From the NCBI GenBank assembly GCA_963971225.1, contig OZ020268.1, positions 53,494,404 through 53,558,403 of the forward strand: a stretch of 64,000 nt of DNA, read 5' to 3'. Under the pieces are notes generated by a model that was not told the DNA's origin, made no database searches, and saw only the letters and a list, made by a program, of their open reading frames with translations. The position numbers and the translations under genes were made by a program. Each line of letters begins with the position of its first letter. Position 1 is the first letter of the stretch. This document shows, one piece after another, positions 33,591-44,045 of the stretch. This DNA is from Melieria omissa. Lineage: Eukaryota > Arthropoda > Insecta > Diptera > Ulidiidae.

Positions 33591-35448
33591 GTTTGTCATA
33601 TATCATGGTTTCCTGGGCCATGTCGTGGTTTCATACATTTTACTTTTAGCTTTTTAAATATAAAAAACTTGTGGACTACATCTGTTTCATGGGTATTGTT
33701 GTCTTAGTTCTAAGGATGAGCTGTTAATAGAGTTTATCTGTTTGTTTGAGAATATGTCCAGATTTAGATTGAAGATTTAGGTTGGTTCTGACCAAACCCA
33801 AACATCTTCTGAAGAACAATTTAGTTGCGATAAACACCGAACACAGAATGACAGAGGAAGCTATCGCTTTCTTCGGGCATAACTATGGACCTTAGCTAAC
33901 ATTCTCTCTACTAACGTTGCCTCTGGCATCAAACACTAGAAAAGTTTATCACCTCCACTATTCAAGTTTCATGAATGTATATTCATTATCTACTCAAGTT
34001 TATATATGCACATATAGTAAGTGTATACAGACACCTATAAGCCGATTATAAAGCACTCATTAAAATGCTCAAGTTTTACATTTTAATTGCAACTTTCCGT
34101 TGATTTAGTGCTTTGCTGCATTCGTATTGCAGTCTAGATTGCACTCCGCTTGCCACATGTCACTCGACTGCACATACGTTCCGCTTAAAGGTTAAAGCTA
34201 AGTCCGTCGTATGCGCAGCACATGACCAGCACACGCGCGCCACAAAAAACCCGTCGCGGCCTGTCAATAATCAAATCATGTAAAGCTGCGAGCGCCAGCG
34301 CACGATTTAACTGCTTTGTTATGTTTTTATTTATTTTTTTGTTGTAGTTGTTTTATTGCCGCGTGGAAAACTTAATCAGATTTTAACAGACTGCGCAAAA
34401 ATAACAGCAAAAAAATGGCTATGAATATAAATGACGAGAAAACTTGCGCGCTGCCGCATATGGAAAACATTTTACTGCAGCAAAAAATGCCGCAATATTC
34501 AGAAATAAATATTTTTTTATTTTTGAAAAATTGTTTCCTGCATTTGCAGAAGTTTCTGATGGATTTTTTTTATAGAATTCACACCTTTGCGCCAGCTTTG
34601 GCACATGGCAAAAAATAATGAGAAATTTGGAAAAAATCACAGCAAATCAAACAAAATCATTTACAATGCGCCATAAGACTATTAGAGCAAAAATGCTTAA
34701 ATGTGAATTGAAAAGTTGCTTGAAAAATCTGTCCAAGCATTAGTCAGCAAATTCGTTAAAAAAATAAACACAATATTGCTTTGACTGACGTCTGCGCTAA
34801 TGAAGCTCAATCAGCAGCCTGGCGTGACTACGTGCGACTCGCTGCTTGGCCGCAAGTAAATATTTAGTTACTATTTAAATTATGATTTTTCTCAATTCTT
34901 CACAAATATTGAGTAAGATGATGCTGGCTTGATGATCGGCACGAAAACGAATGGCGTCTGAACGGTTGTAAAGAGTTGAGGTTATGTAATTGATTCCATA
35001 GCCAACGTTATGGCTGGTTGATGGACGTTTGTTCGTTGATCGCTGACACTGAACGCTCGTACTGCGTCGCCAAATTGTTGGTTGGTTAGTTAGTTGGTTG
35101 CGGTTTTTTCTATGCGTAATTAATATTTATGACTAGTCGACCAGACCGTGCATAGTTGTTGTAAATGGGCAACAGAGTACAGAGCGTGAAGGTTGCGAAA
35201 AACGTTTGTATTATTGTTGAATATAACGTAAAAGTTATTTATAGAATTTTTATGAGCCAGTTGATAATGAAAAGTCGTTGGCTGCAAAACAAAGTGAATA
35301 ACAATAATTTTTCATTAATTTGAAATTAAATAAAGTGTATGAAAATGTATGAAAATAATAAGAAAATAGGGAAAGTTTTTAAAAGATATTAAAAGTTGCA
35401 GTAAGAAGAAATACATTGAAGATTTCATTAAGCTTAGAATTATTGAAT
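33591..35448. other. Non-coding spacer
   Basis: About 1.9 kb without a recognised element. AT-rich with a moderately GC-rich patch at 34150-34320. The two opposite-strand frames at 34415-34640 overlap, and neither is convincing. Confidence 0.5.
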
Positions 35449-36083
35449 TCAGCTCAAAGATGCTACGTTTTGTTCCATAACTGGTTGCCATTGATAAAGG
35501 TGGGAGTCGATTTGACAAGCTTCTCTTGAGGCAAATTGTTCACCAGCAAAATCATTCGCCATAGACAGGATTAGTTGGTAGTCATTTAGTGCCAAGTCCA
35601 GACTATGAGATAGATTCATAAGAATCTCCAAATCAAGCTGCCGAAGCTTCTGGCGAGTCGCTATTGATATGTGTGACCGGGCGTGATGGAAGACTATTCC
35701 TCTCCTATTGGCAAAAGCTGGCCGCTTCTGGACTACATCAGACGGTCCAATAGCTGAGCGTGCAGAGCCGAATTAAAAGTTTCTCCATAAGTAGGAACAG
35801 GTGCGAACTATAAGTTGAATGCAATGGAACCTCCTAATCAAGCATTCGGAGCTTCTGACAGGTCACTAAACAATGTGTTGGTGGAACAAAATTCCTCTCC
35901 TATTTTGGGAAATTCTTTTCCTATTCTGATCGGTGGCTTACTTCAGCTCATAGTAGTTGATTTTCTGCCAATCACATCGCACACACAGTAAAATCTTTCT
36001 AACCCTCAATCCTGGCTTGACTCTATTCGACCGCAATCATTTTTGCCTGACGTTGTGCCCGAATTAAAGGTTTGACCATAGGG
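35449..36083 (-). pseudogene. mariner transposase pseudogene (mellifera-like) with internal duplication
   Basis: On the minus strand, reading from 36083 down: PYGQTFNS, then KPGLRVRKILLC and CDWQKINYYEL (36026-35944; canonical KPGLTARKVLLC..WWDWQGIIYYEL), then NRRGILFHQ and CQKLRMLD.EVPLHSTYSS. The order then restarts with YGETFNSALHAQLLDRLM, NRRGIVFHHARSHIS, TRQKLRQLDLEILM and LSMANDFAGEQFASREAC (to about 35515). The central catalytic region is therefore present twice in tandem, each copy broken. The second-Asp motif HQDNARPH is decayed (HHARSH) and the last Asp motif reads LALNDY. No terminal inverted repeats are found. KPGLRVRKIL is the same segment that is tandemly amplified at 985-1230 and 3253-3460. 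Confidence 0.85.
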
Positions 36084-36954
36084 GAACAGCATATTTTCAG
36101 CCACCTGGCTTTTGTTTTCTCCTTAATAAAATAAAAACAATAATTTGTATAATTTGACGAATTTTCTCGTTGCTGGTGTCCATCTTTGATCTGCCTTCAA
36201 AAAGAACTGAGTGAAGCAATCACAAATCTGTCTGAAAAGCTTTCTTAGTATGAAATCGTATCTTTCTAATGACGTTTAGCCTATATCGATTGCACTTACA
36301 TCATTCAAGGTACAGACTTCTAAAGCCATCTATAACAAATCCATCAATATTTTCTAAACAGGTCTTTTAAAATACAAAAACCCTTTTATTATCTCTTTCC
36401 TTCTTTAATAATATTTCATTTAATTTTAAAATTTAAACTTCCTCTATTCACAACGCATTCTGCCTTTAAATTAAACATTTTCCTATACACCATTTGCTTC
36501 TCTCTTCTTCTCGTAAACAATAATAAAAGTGTAATTCAATATTGTACCACATGGACATTATTCTCTCCCCACAATCACCGCCCATGCTTCGAGCCAGTTG
36601 TTCTGATCTGTTTACACCAAAGAATCATACAACCACACATGTTTATGGCTTCATGCGTGCGTCTAGTAGCCTTTGGCTGCTTGTACACATTACGGTAAAT
36701 ATGTATGTCCGGTTTATTTTTGCACAAGACTACACTTTATTAATGACTAACGTAATTGGAGCTCAGAAAAGGTAAATTAATATGAGAACAACTAAAAATA
36801 GATTGAAATGCTTGTTTATATTTCTAATGAACAATTGAACAAATATATATGTTCATTCATGTTAATATGTACATAGTTACTTATAGATATAGAAAAGATT
36901 ACAATCAATGTAAAATATAACATGTGCTTTGCTTAATTGCTTTTTCAAGTGGTT
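36084..36954. other. Non-coding spacer
   Basis: AT-rich. The frame at 36542-36775 ends in a donor-like AAAAGGTAAAT but has no good acceptor. Nothing is called. Confidence 0.5.
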
Positions 36955-37298
36955 AATCATGTCTAAAGTTTTAATTAGTTAAGTCATTGATTGGGTAGTT
37001 AACTACAAATGATTCAGTCAATTTAAATTGTAATCATTTTCATTAAAAGATCTGTTCAAAGTCTCCTTTTTCTCAAAATATATTTATTTATTTAATCATG
37101 CATTAAGTTTTAATTAAGTTATTAGTTAAATCGTTCATTACGTAGTCTCTGCATTGGTAGTTAACTACAAATGATTTAGTCAAACTAAATTCTAATGATT
37201 TTCATTGGTTTGTTCAAAAAATGTTTAAGACTGCTTTTTTCGAAATATATTTATTTATTAATCATGTCTTAAGTTTTATTTTAGTTAAGTCGTTCATT
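36955..37298. repeat. Local tandem repeat, 139-165-bp unit, 2.3 copies
   Basis: AATCATG followed by TTAAG starts at about 36956, 37094 and 37259. TAGTTAACTACAAATGATT and AAATATATTTATTTATT recur in the first two copies. The third copy is cut by the SINE insertion at 37299. Confidence 0.8.
37287..37298. repeat. Target-site duplication (left) of SINE
   Basis: AAGTCGTTCATT here matches AAGTCGTTCACT at 37606-37617, 11 of 12 positions. Confidence 0.7.
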
Positions 37299-37605
37299 AC
37301 GGCAGCTGCCGTAGCTCAGCTGGCTAGTGCGTTGGGCCGCGAGTCAAGACTCCGCGAATTCAATGCGCCGTTGCGTTAACACCGAAAAAAAACAACAAGT
37401 TTTCTTTCGGCGTCTGTCCTCTTAGCAGGAAATGGCAAACCTCTGAGATTAAATTGCCTATGAAAAAGCTCCAACTCGCCGTTCGGAATCGGCATAAAAC
37501 TGTAGGTCCCTTCCAACCTTGTAAAAATATTCGCACGCACAACACGAATGGTTGCGGGTAGCTAGGCCTCGGTCTTGTAATCGGGCTGTCGTGCCAGTCA
37601 AGAAG
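37299..37605 (+). mobile_element. tRNA-derived SINE, ~307 bp
   Basis: The head contains GTAGCTCAGCTGGCTAGTGC (37311), whose TAGCTCAGCTGG fits the tRNA A box (TRGCNNAGYNGG). The B-box region (CGCGAATTCAATGCG, 37355) is eroded. The body has AGGAAATGGCAAACCTCTGA, ATGAAAAAGCTCCAACTCGC and ATAAAACTGTAGGTCCCTTC, phrases I recall from insect tRNA-SINE-like repeats. It ends in a short AAG-rich tail, and 12-bp target duplications with one mismatch flank it. It makes no protein and would depend on a LINE partner. It is not a functional tRNA because the cloverleaf is broken. Confidence 0.8.
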
Positions 37606-38270
37606 AAGTCGTTCACTGTAGGCACATTTTGAAAAATTAACCTCTGTTAAGACGGGAATTTTTAATTATGAATCTAAAGGAGTGTTTTATTAAGTTTTAA
37701 TTTTTCGAAATTCAACATTTAACAGGGTCAACAATGGGTTAAGGTTCATGTACGGAAAGAATACGAAAAATAAACAACAACCGATAAGCCTTTTGATTTC
37801 AAAATTGGTAAAAACACTTGAAAAAAAAATAATTAGACTTGTATTTTTAATTTTTTTTCAAAATCAAATTCTAACAAAGCAAACTAAGGATTAACATTTT
37901 GTATGGAGACACACATGGGTTTTTTTTTGCTTCAAGTTTGGTAAAAGCACGTTGTACGCGAAATAATTCGAATTTTTCTTATTTTTCGGAAATCAGAATC
38001 TAACAGAGTAAACCAAGGGTTAAAAGTTTGTTTGGAGAAATATAATTTAATAGGTTTTTAACTTCAAACTTGGTAAAAGCACTTCAAACGGGTATTAATT
38101 CGATACGTTTTTTTAATTTTTATCATCAACAATTGGTTAAGAGGGAAACATGATTTAAATGGTCTATTGATTTAAAATATGGCAAAGCACTGCAATGATA
38201 AATAATTAGACAAGTATTTTTTTATAAAAATTTGACAGGATTAGCAAAGATTTAAGTGAAACAAGATTTA
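37606..38270 (-). repeat. Satellite family B, locus 2 (inverted), ~130-150-bp unit
   Basis: Read on the minus strand this is the family at 21020-21720. The + strand shows GGGTCAACAATGGGTTAA (37725), AGTAAACCAAGGGTTAA (38007) and CAACAATTGGTTAA (38129), the complements of TTAACCC..TTGTTGACCC. TTCAAANTTGGTAAAANCAC recurs between them. The single-copy end block is also present, inverted, at about 37620-37665 (TTGAAAAATTAACCTC, GACGGGAATTTTTAA). Confidence 0.82.
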
Positions 38271-38961
38271 TTGGGCCCATTGACTTGCTAGAAGTTCACT
38301 GAAAATTCTGTCTGTCTATAAGGAATCCAATAGATAGAGAAGAGCTGTGTATCCTCCGAATGGAAATGCATGTCACACACACTTCTCGTCTAACCTAACC
38401 TTCTTCTTACCAGATTAATAACTTCTTAATCATTTCATGTAAAATAAATAATTCTTCTAAAGGTCTCCCATCAGGTAATTGAAGAATTCTATGAATTTTA
38501 ATCAGAAAACTTTGCAATCTTGTTCGGAATTCTTCAACAACTCATTAATAATTATTCAAATTAATGTTTTTCGTAGTTCACTGGTTGTGGGGCGCCAACA
38601 GAAATGCTCCGACTCATCGCCTCCAATGCTTACAGAACAACTGTGCCGATGGCTGTTTTGTCACAAACTTGTTTATCAACAGCAACAATTTGTGTTTACT
38701 TTTTTGTACGACGGCCGCACTGTGGGAACAGCAAATGAAATCGATACCGTTTTATGTGGGCTGCGTATTCCCGTTATTTGCGCAACCAAACCAATGTTAG
38801 CAATACAGAGAAAAGCATTAATAATGGCATTGTTCAGTTGAAATAAAACAAGCGTGTACACATTTAATGAGCACTTATTGAGAATTATAATAAGTTTTAA
38901 GTGAATAAGCAGCAATGAGAATGCAATTAGCATAAAGAGAGTGAAATTGATTAGAGCTGCA
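38271..38961. other. Non-coding spacer
   Basis: Contains CTAACCTAACCTT at 38390-38402. The overlapping frames at 38479-38841 are in two phases without recognisable domains and are not called. Confidence 0.5.
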
Positions 38962-38967
38962 ATAATT

Positions 38968-38970
<3 letters not shown>
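38962..38970. repeat. Target-site duplication (left) of longer R1-clade insertion
   Basis: ATAATTGGT here is repeated at 41206-41214 on the 5' side of the element. Confidence 0.6.
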
Positions 38971-38998
<28 letters not shown>

Positions 38999-39075
38999 CA
39001 GTAGGGGAAAGCATTAAGAGCCAAACGAGTGCGAGACTTTCACACGCTAAAACCCCTGTAATCTCAGTCCGTGTA

Positions 39076-39119
39076 CCTTCATCGTGGCACCACCGTGAGG
39101 TATTACTTCACGATGAAGG
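39076..39119 (-). other. Stem-loop in the retrotransposon 3' UTR
   Basis: CCTTCATCGTG (39076-39086) pairs perfectly with CACGATGAAGG (39109-39119) across a 22-nt loop. It lies in the 3' UTR of the R1-clade element and could be the structure its reverse transcriptase recognises. The equivalent stem is not obvious in the copy at 14 kb. Confidence 0.55.
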
Positions 39120-39203
39120 CGGAAAAAAGTAGCGTTCAGGTACGTCTGGACATGAGTATGAATACTCAGTCGAAAGTTGTCGTTCGTTCGGACGGACGGA
39201 TAG

Positions 39204-41188
39204 TCAGTTACTCGCATATGTCCCCGAGCTGTCCCGTAAGTCTTGCCTCTGTATAAGCATTATCCTAGCGATGCACCTACATGCTCGCTCCCAGCTTTCA
39301 GCTGATGTCAGCATGTATAACATCAACGAACTGGGCGTCACAGTGCTGCCAATGGCTTCTGCCAAGTCCGCTCTCTCGCGGCTATATTTATCACATTGGA
39401 AAAAAACATGGTATGCAGTTTCCGGGACACCGCTGCAGAGGTTGCAGTCAGGGCTGTCTACGTGTTTGTATTTGAACAAATAGGCTCGAAAACATCCGTG
39501 GCCGGAGAGGAACTGTGTCAGGAAAAAGTTCAACTCACCATGTGCCCGTTTTAGCCAAGCGTCTAACACTGGTATGAGCATTCTCGTCCAGGTGCCTTTG
39601 GTGGAGGAGCTCCAACTTCGTTGCCACGCAGTGATCGTGTCTTCGATCGCCTCCTCTACACCACGTTTGTTCCAGTATGCGTTAGCGAGACGGAGAATAA
39701 TTAACTGGATAGGGGGTCTACCAGATATCACATCGGCTGCTTCTTCCGATACCGTCCTGAAGGCCCGACATACTCGTAGCGAGTTAAGCCTATACGCCGT
39801 CTTCAGGTGTCTGCAATAGTATGCAACCATCGCCGCTTTATGCCACACTGGGCAGGCATAAGTCATGATCGCGGTATTGACTGTAGCCAGCAGGGCTCTG
39901 GCTTGAGTAGAGGGTCCTCCCATGTTTGGCATCAGCCGAGAGCTTCGTCGTCACGTTACACGCCTTGTCGCCGACATGCATCAGATGAGCCTTGTAGCTT
40001 AATCGGGAATCAAGCAACACACCCAGATATTTGATTGAGTGTCGCGACTCGATCTTGTGGCCACCAACGGTGATAGTGATATTCTCGAGACGCTTTCTGC
40101 TAGAGATAAGCAGGGCCTCAGTTTTCTCGCCTGCAAGTTGCAGGCCTGCTTCCGCCAGCCAGGCCATCAATCGCGCGATTGTCTCGTTGGCCTTTTCTTC
40201 AACCTCGTGAAGGTGCTTGGCAACTACGGTAAGAGCTACGTCATCGGCGTATCCTATGGTTGTCACTCCGGAGGGTACCCGTGTGCGTAGTAGGCCGTCG
40301 TACATGACGTTCCAGAGTAATGGTCCTAGGACGGATCCTTGTGGCACGCCGCACGTGACGATGTGCTTGCGTGCCCCATCACTCGTATCGAACGTCAGAA
40401 GCCTATTGCTGAGGTAGCTATCGATTACGCGCATTAAGTACTCGGGCGTACCCATATTGCGAAGCGCGGCGAGGACTCTGTCCCAGCTAGCCGAGTTGAA
40501 GGCGTTTCGCACATCAAGCGTCACCACAGCACAGTACTGCTTTGTTCCTTCTCTCCAGCGTTTCCCCTCAATTGCCTTCCTAGCGATGTCTACTAAGGTG
40601 GCGATAGCGTCCGTGGTGCTGCGTTTCTTACGGAAACCAAATTGTAACGGAGAGAGTCCGTTTGGGCCTTCAGTGTACTGCTCGAGTCTGCCACAGAGCA
40701 ATCTTTCAAACAATTTCCCCATGGCGTCCAGCATACAAAGTGGTCTGTATGCAGACGCTTCCCCGGGGGGCTTACCTGCTTTTGGTAGAAGCACTAAGCG
40801 CTGTCGTTTCCAGCAGCGTGGAAAGACGCCGAGCTGCAAGCAGTATGAGAAAACGTCAGAGAAGACGATTGGCTTCGTGTTGATTGCTACTTTTAGGAGG
40901 CTGTTCGGGATGCCGTCCGGGCCGGGGGCCTTATGAGGCTTGAGTCTGCTTGCCACTGCAAGGATCTCATCTAGCGAAAACGGCTCGACACTGTCGCGAA
41001 CGCAGACACGGGGAGACTGGCACCGTGGCGGCGAGTGCGGGAAAAGCGCGCAAACTATGCGGTTCATCAGAGTCGAACATAAAGGCGGCTGAGATTGCCT
41101 CCTGTCGAGTTTCTTCACCACGACTTTGTAGGCGTTGCCCCACGGATTCTGCTCTACCTCCTCTACAAGGTCGCTGAAAGCTTTTTTC
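39204..41188 (-). pseudogene. R1-clade reverse transcriptase ORF2 (RT core intact, frameshifted)
   Basis: The open frame runs from about 41188 with KAFSDLVEEVEQNPWGNAYK, including the NPWG..YK lead-in, through the RT domain. From the valine codon at 41121: KAPGPDGIPNSLL at residues 64-76, LPKAGKPPG..YRPLCML at 112-131, LQFGFRKKRSTTDAI at 159-173, motif A TLDVRNAFNS at 201-210, motif B GVPQGSVLGP at 258-267, motif C YADD at 291-294 and motif D GEKTEALLIS at 331-340. All three catalytic aspartates are present. A frameshift at about 39935-39945 (best explained by a 2-nt loss between KLS and LMPNMGG) moves the thumb and tail into another frame. That frame ends with LSGHGCFRAYLFKY and the zinc knuckle CNLCSGVPETAYHVFFQC. 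The endonuclease and ORF1 are lost by 5' truncation. Confidence 0.92.
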
Positions 41189-41205
41189 TATAATAATAAT
41201 ATTTG

Positions 41206-41242
41206 ATAATTGGTGTGTGTGTGTGTATATGTGTGTGTGCTG
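41206..41242. repeat. Target duplication (right) and (TG)n microsatellite
   Basis: ATAATTGGT (41206-41214) runs straight into TG repeats (41213-41241, with one TATATG break). In retrotransposon orientation the 5' flank is again (AC)n. Confidence 0.85.
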
Positions 41243-42954
41243 TGTTGTGTTGTTGGCAATTAGCGATACATTATCAATTGAGATTAGTGACACTTTTTGA
41301 GTGCCCGCTCACGTTTACTATCAGTCTCTTACTGTCTCTCTTTCTCTCTCCCTCTCTCATTCTTTCTCTTGCTCTCTCTCTCTGCTCGCTTTAAGGCTTT
41401 GTGAACTTTGAGCTGATTTATTTGTGTGTCAATGCATTAATTGGGCATACGGGGCGTATGAGTAATGTTCAGTTTAATTGAATGATACAATAAAAGGATG
41501 TGTACGAATGCAAAAACAACTACCATGATTAGCTATAGTGAACTGTATTAATGTCGCTTGCGTGTTGCATGCAAACACAGGCACCCATATTGGCGCAGTC
41601 AGCCAGCTGGCAACTAGTGAAAGTAATTTTATTAACAAAAGCCACCATTTATATTTTTGTTTCAACTTCAATATAAGTGCATATTATAATCAAAACAACA
41701 ACAAAAACAAAGCCCATTCATTCATAAAGTAGCAACAATGAAATATCAATGGCAATGGCCACTGCACTGAAAATAAACGTCAATTTGTGCACATTAAGAT
41801 TTAATTAAAACAGTTGAAAAAAATACTTAATAAAACACGCATTGCTACCCTGAAAGTCACACAACCACGTGATCGCTGCTTTAAGCATGTTTTTGAATTG
41901 AACTCCGCGCCGGATGTGCACCTCGTGTTGACCCGAATTGCCGTTTAATTTGCTTAAATTCGCATAAAAACATAAAAACAGCTCTCGTGCAGGCAGCCCA
42001 CTGTTCACACGCAACACAATCTATCGAAATGCAGTTGTTAAGGACACAATAAATATTAGCAATGATTGTATTGACTTATTGTCAACACAACAAAACTATC
42101 AACCGTGTTTTATTACTGAAATTGCCGCCTCATGTGTGCATTGCATGCAAAACTGTCATTGGTCACATATGGCGTGCAGCTGCTGCCGCTACATGCGTGT
42201 GTGTGTGTGTGTGTGCAGCATCATCAGCGTCATTCTTCAGTGCGTTTCGCTTTATACTCTTCATTAAACAATTTTATTTCATTTACAAATTGGCCCTGAT
42301 TTCTCATGCAGCTTTCCACACGAATGCTAAAGTTAATGTTATATCAATTTTGTTTAATTTATACTAAAACAAAAAATAAGAATACAACATCCGTTGTAAT
42401 AAAAATTCATTCAACTACAAAACAGAAAAACAAATTTGAAGACAACATCCGTTGAATTGATTGATATTTGTTACGTATATATATTTTTTGGAAGGAATTT
42501 TAATCACTTTCATAGTTCCTTAGCCTCTTAAATCTCTTATTTTTTCTGGCTAATATAATGAAATAGTTTCAATATTGACTCATTTACCTTTGTTATTTTT
42601 TACTTTCTTGTTACTTTTACTTTACAACTCTTCCTTACTCCATAAATTACTTCAAATATTTGAAATATTTGAAAACAGCAAAATTCCTACCTCTGCCTGT
42701 TTCGTTGTCTTCTCACATCTTTGCGCACATTCATTCATTCCCTTTTTTTTTACTTGACTTTGCTTTCGTTTTCTGTTGGTGACTCACCGTTGCCACACAT
42801 GTTATTTCATACTTTCAGCGAAAATTTCGCTTGCAACATTTTGCCAACGTCATGTAAAATTGTCAGAGAGAAGAACACCCGAACTGTGCACAATTTAATT
42901 AAGCAAACGTAATCAATTAAAAAACAAACAAATAAGTACATTAACACTGAAACG
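41243..42954. other. Non-coding spacer with CT-rich and TG microsatellites
   Basis: A CT-rich run at 41321-41386 and TG repeats at 42196-42216. No gene is supported. Confidence 0.5.
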
Positions 42955-44045
42955 AACAAGTGAGTAAACAGGAGGATGGACTGATAAATATGCAGATGGA
43001 CAGAAGAATGGGTGAATGGATGGATGAGCAGATAAATATGGAGATGGACAGGTGAATGGAAGAATGGATGGACGAATGAGTAGATAAATACACAGATGGA
43101 CAGATAAACCGGCGGAAAGATGAATACTTACGGAGATAAACGAATGTATGAACGGATTAACAAATAAATATTCAGATGGACAGTCGAAGCGGTGGACAGA
43201 TAAATGCGGAGATGGACGAATGGATGGACGAACAAACGGAAAAGTACGCAGATGTACAGATGAACCGACGAACAGATTCATACACAGATCTACAGATGAA
43301 CCGACATAGAGAAATACGCAGATGGATGAATGAACGGACGGCCAGATAAATATGCAGATGGACGAATGAACAGAAAAATTTGCAGATGCCCCGATGAATC
43401 AGTGGACAGGTAAATACACAAACGGACCAATAGATGGACGGATAAACAGATGTATACGCAGATGTACAGATGAACCGACAAACAGATAAATACGCAGATG
43501 GACGAATGGATGGGCGGACAAATGGAAAAATACGCAGATGTATAGATGAACCGACGTACAGATTAATATACAGATCTACAGATGAACCGACATAGAGAAA
43601 TACGCAGATGGACGAATGAACGGACGGCCAGATGAATATGCAGACGGACCAATGAACAGAGAAATTCTCAGATGCCCAGATGAATCAGTGGACGGACAAA
43701 TAGATGGACGGATGAACAGATGTATACGCAGATATATAGATGAACCGACGAACAGATTAATACACAGATGTACAGATGAACCGACACATAAATAAATACG
43801 CAAAAAAACAAATGGATGGACGGACAAACAAATAAATACGCAAATGTACGGATGAACCGACGGACAGAAAAATACACAGACAAACGGATGGACGGACGGA
43901 CAGAGAAATAAACAAGTGAACGAATTAATAGAAAATTTCGCAGATGCCCAAATAAATTTGCGGACAGATAAATAAATACACTGATGGACGAATAGATGGA
44001 CGGATAGATAAATACGCAGATGCACCGATGAACTTACGAATAGGT
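42955..44045. repeat. GATG/GACG-rich minisatellite with 286-bp higher-order unit
   Basis: About 1.1 kb of degenerate GATGGACGAATG, CAGATAAATACGCAG and CAGATGAACCGAC units. A long block starting TACGCAGATGTACAGATGAA at 43245 recurs from 43531 with few changes, a 286-bp higher-order repeat. The minus-strand frames reading SVHPSVRPSIHL-type strings are the repeat translated, not a protein family. Confidence 0.93.

Larger units (their letters stand above)
38971..41205 (-). mobile_element. 5'-truncated R1-clade non-LTR retrotransposon, ~2.2 kb
   Basis: On the minus strand the element begins within ORF2 just upstream of the RT domain (about 41188). It carries the RT core, thumb and C-terminal zinc knuckle, a ~205-bp 3' UTR (38999-39203) and a ~28-nt poly-A (poly-T 38971-38998). 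A 9-bp duplication (ATAATTGGT) flanks it. Between the recognisable coding start (41188) and the right duplication lie ~17 nt of A/T-rich sequence that look like extra nucleotides added at the 5' junction. Immediately beyond is a TG microsatellite, as for the copy at 13.96-15.12 kb. Confidence 0.88.

Noticed and set aside
36730..36782. Exon ending AAAAGGTAAAT
   Set aside because: Donor is moderate, and the only upstream acceptor lacks a pyrimidine tract.
37311..37370. tRNA gene
   Set aside because: The A box is good, but the B box and cloverleaf are broken and the sequence continues into a SINE body with target duplications.
40457..41177. + strand ORFs opposite the reverse transcriptase gene
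   Set aside because: Antisense shadows of the R1-clade ORF2.
42913..44025. Minus-strand ORFs reading SVHPSIHPSVRP-type repeats
   Set aside because: Low-complexity minisatellite translated. No start context, no family.
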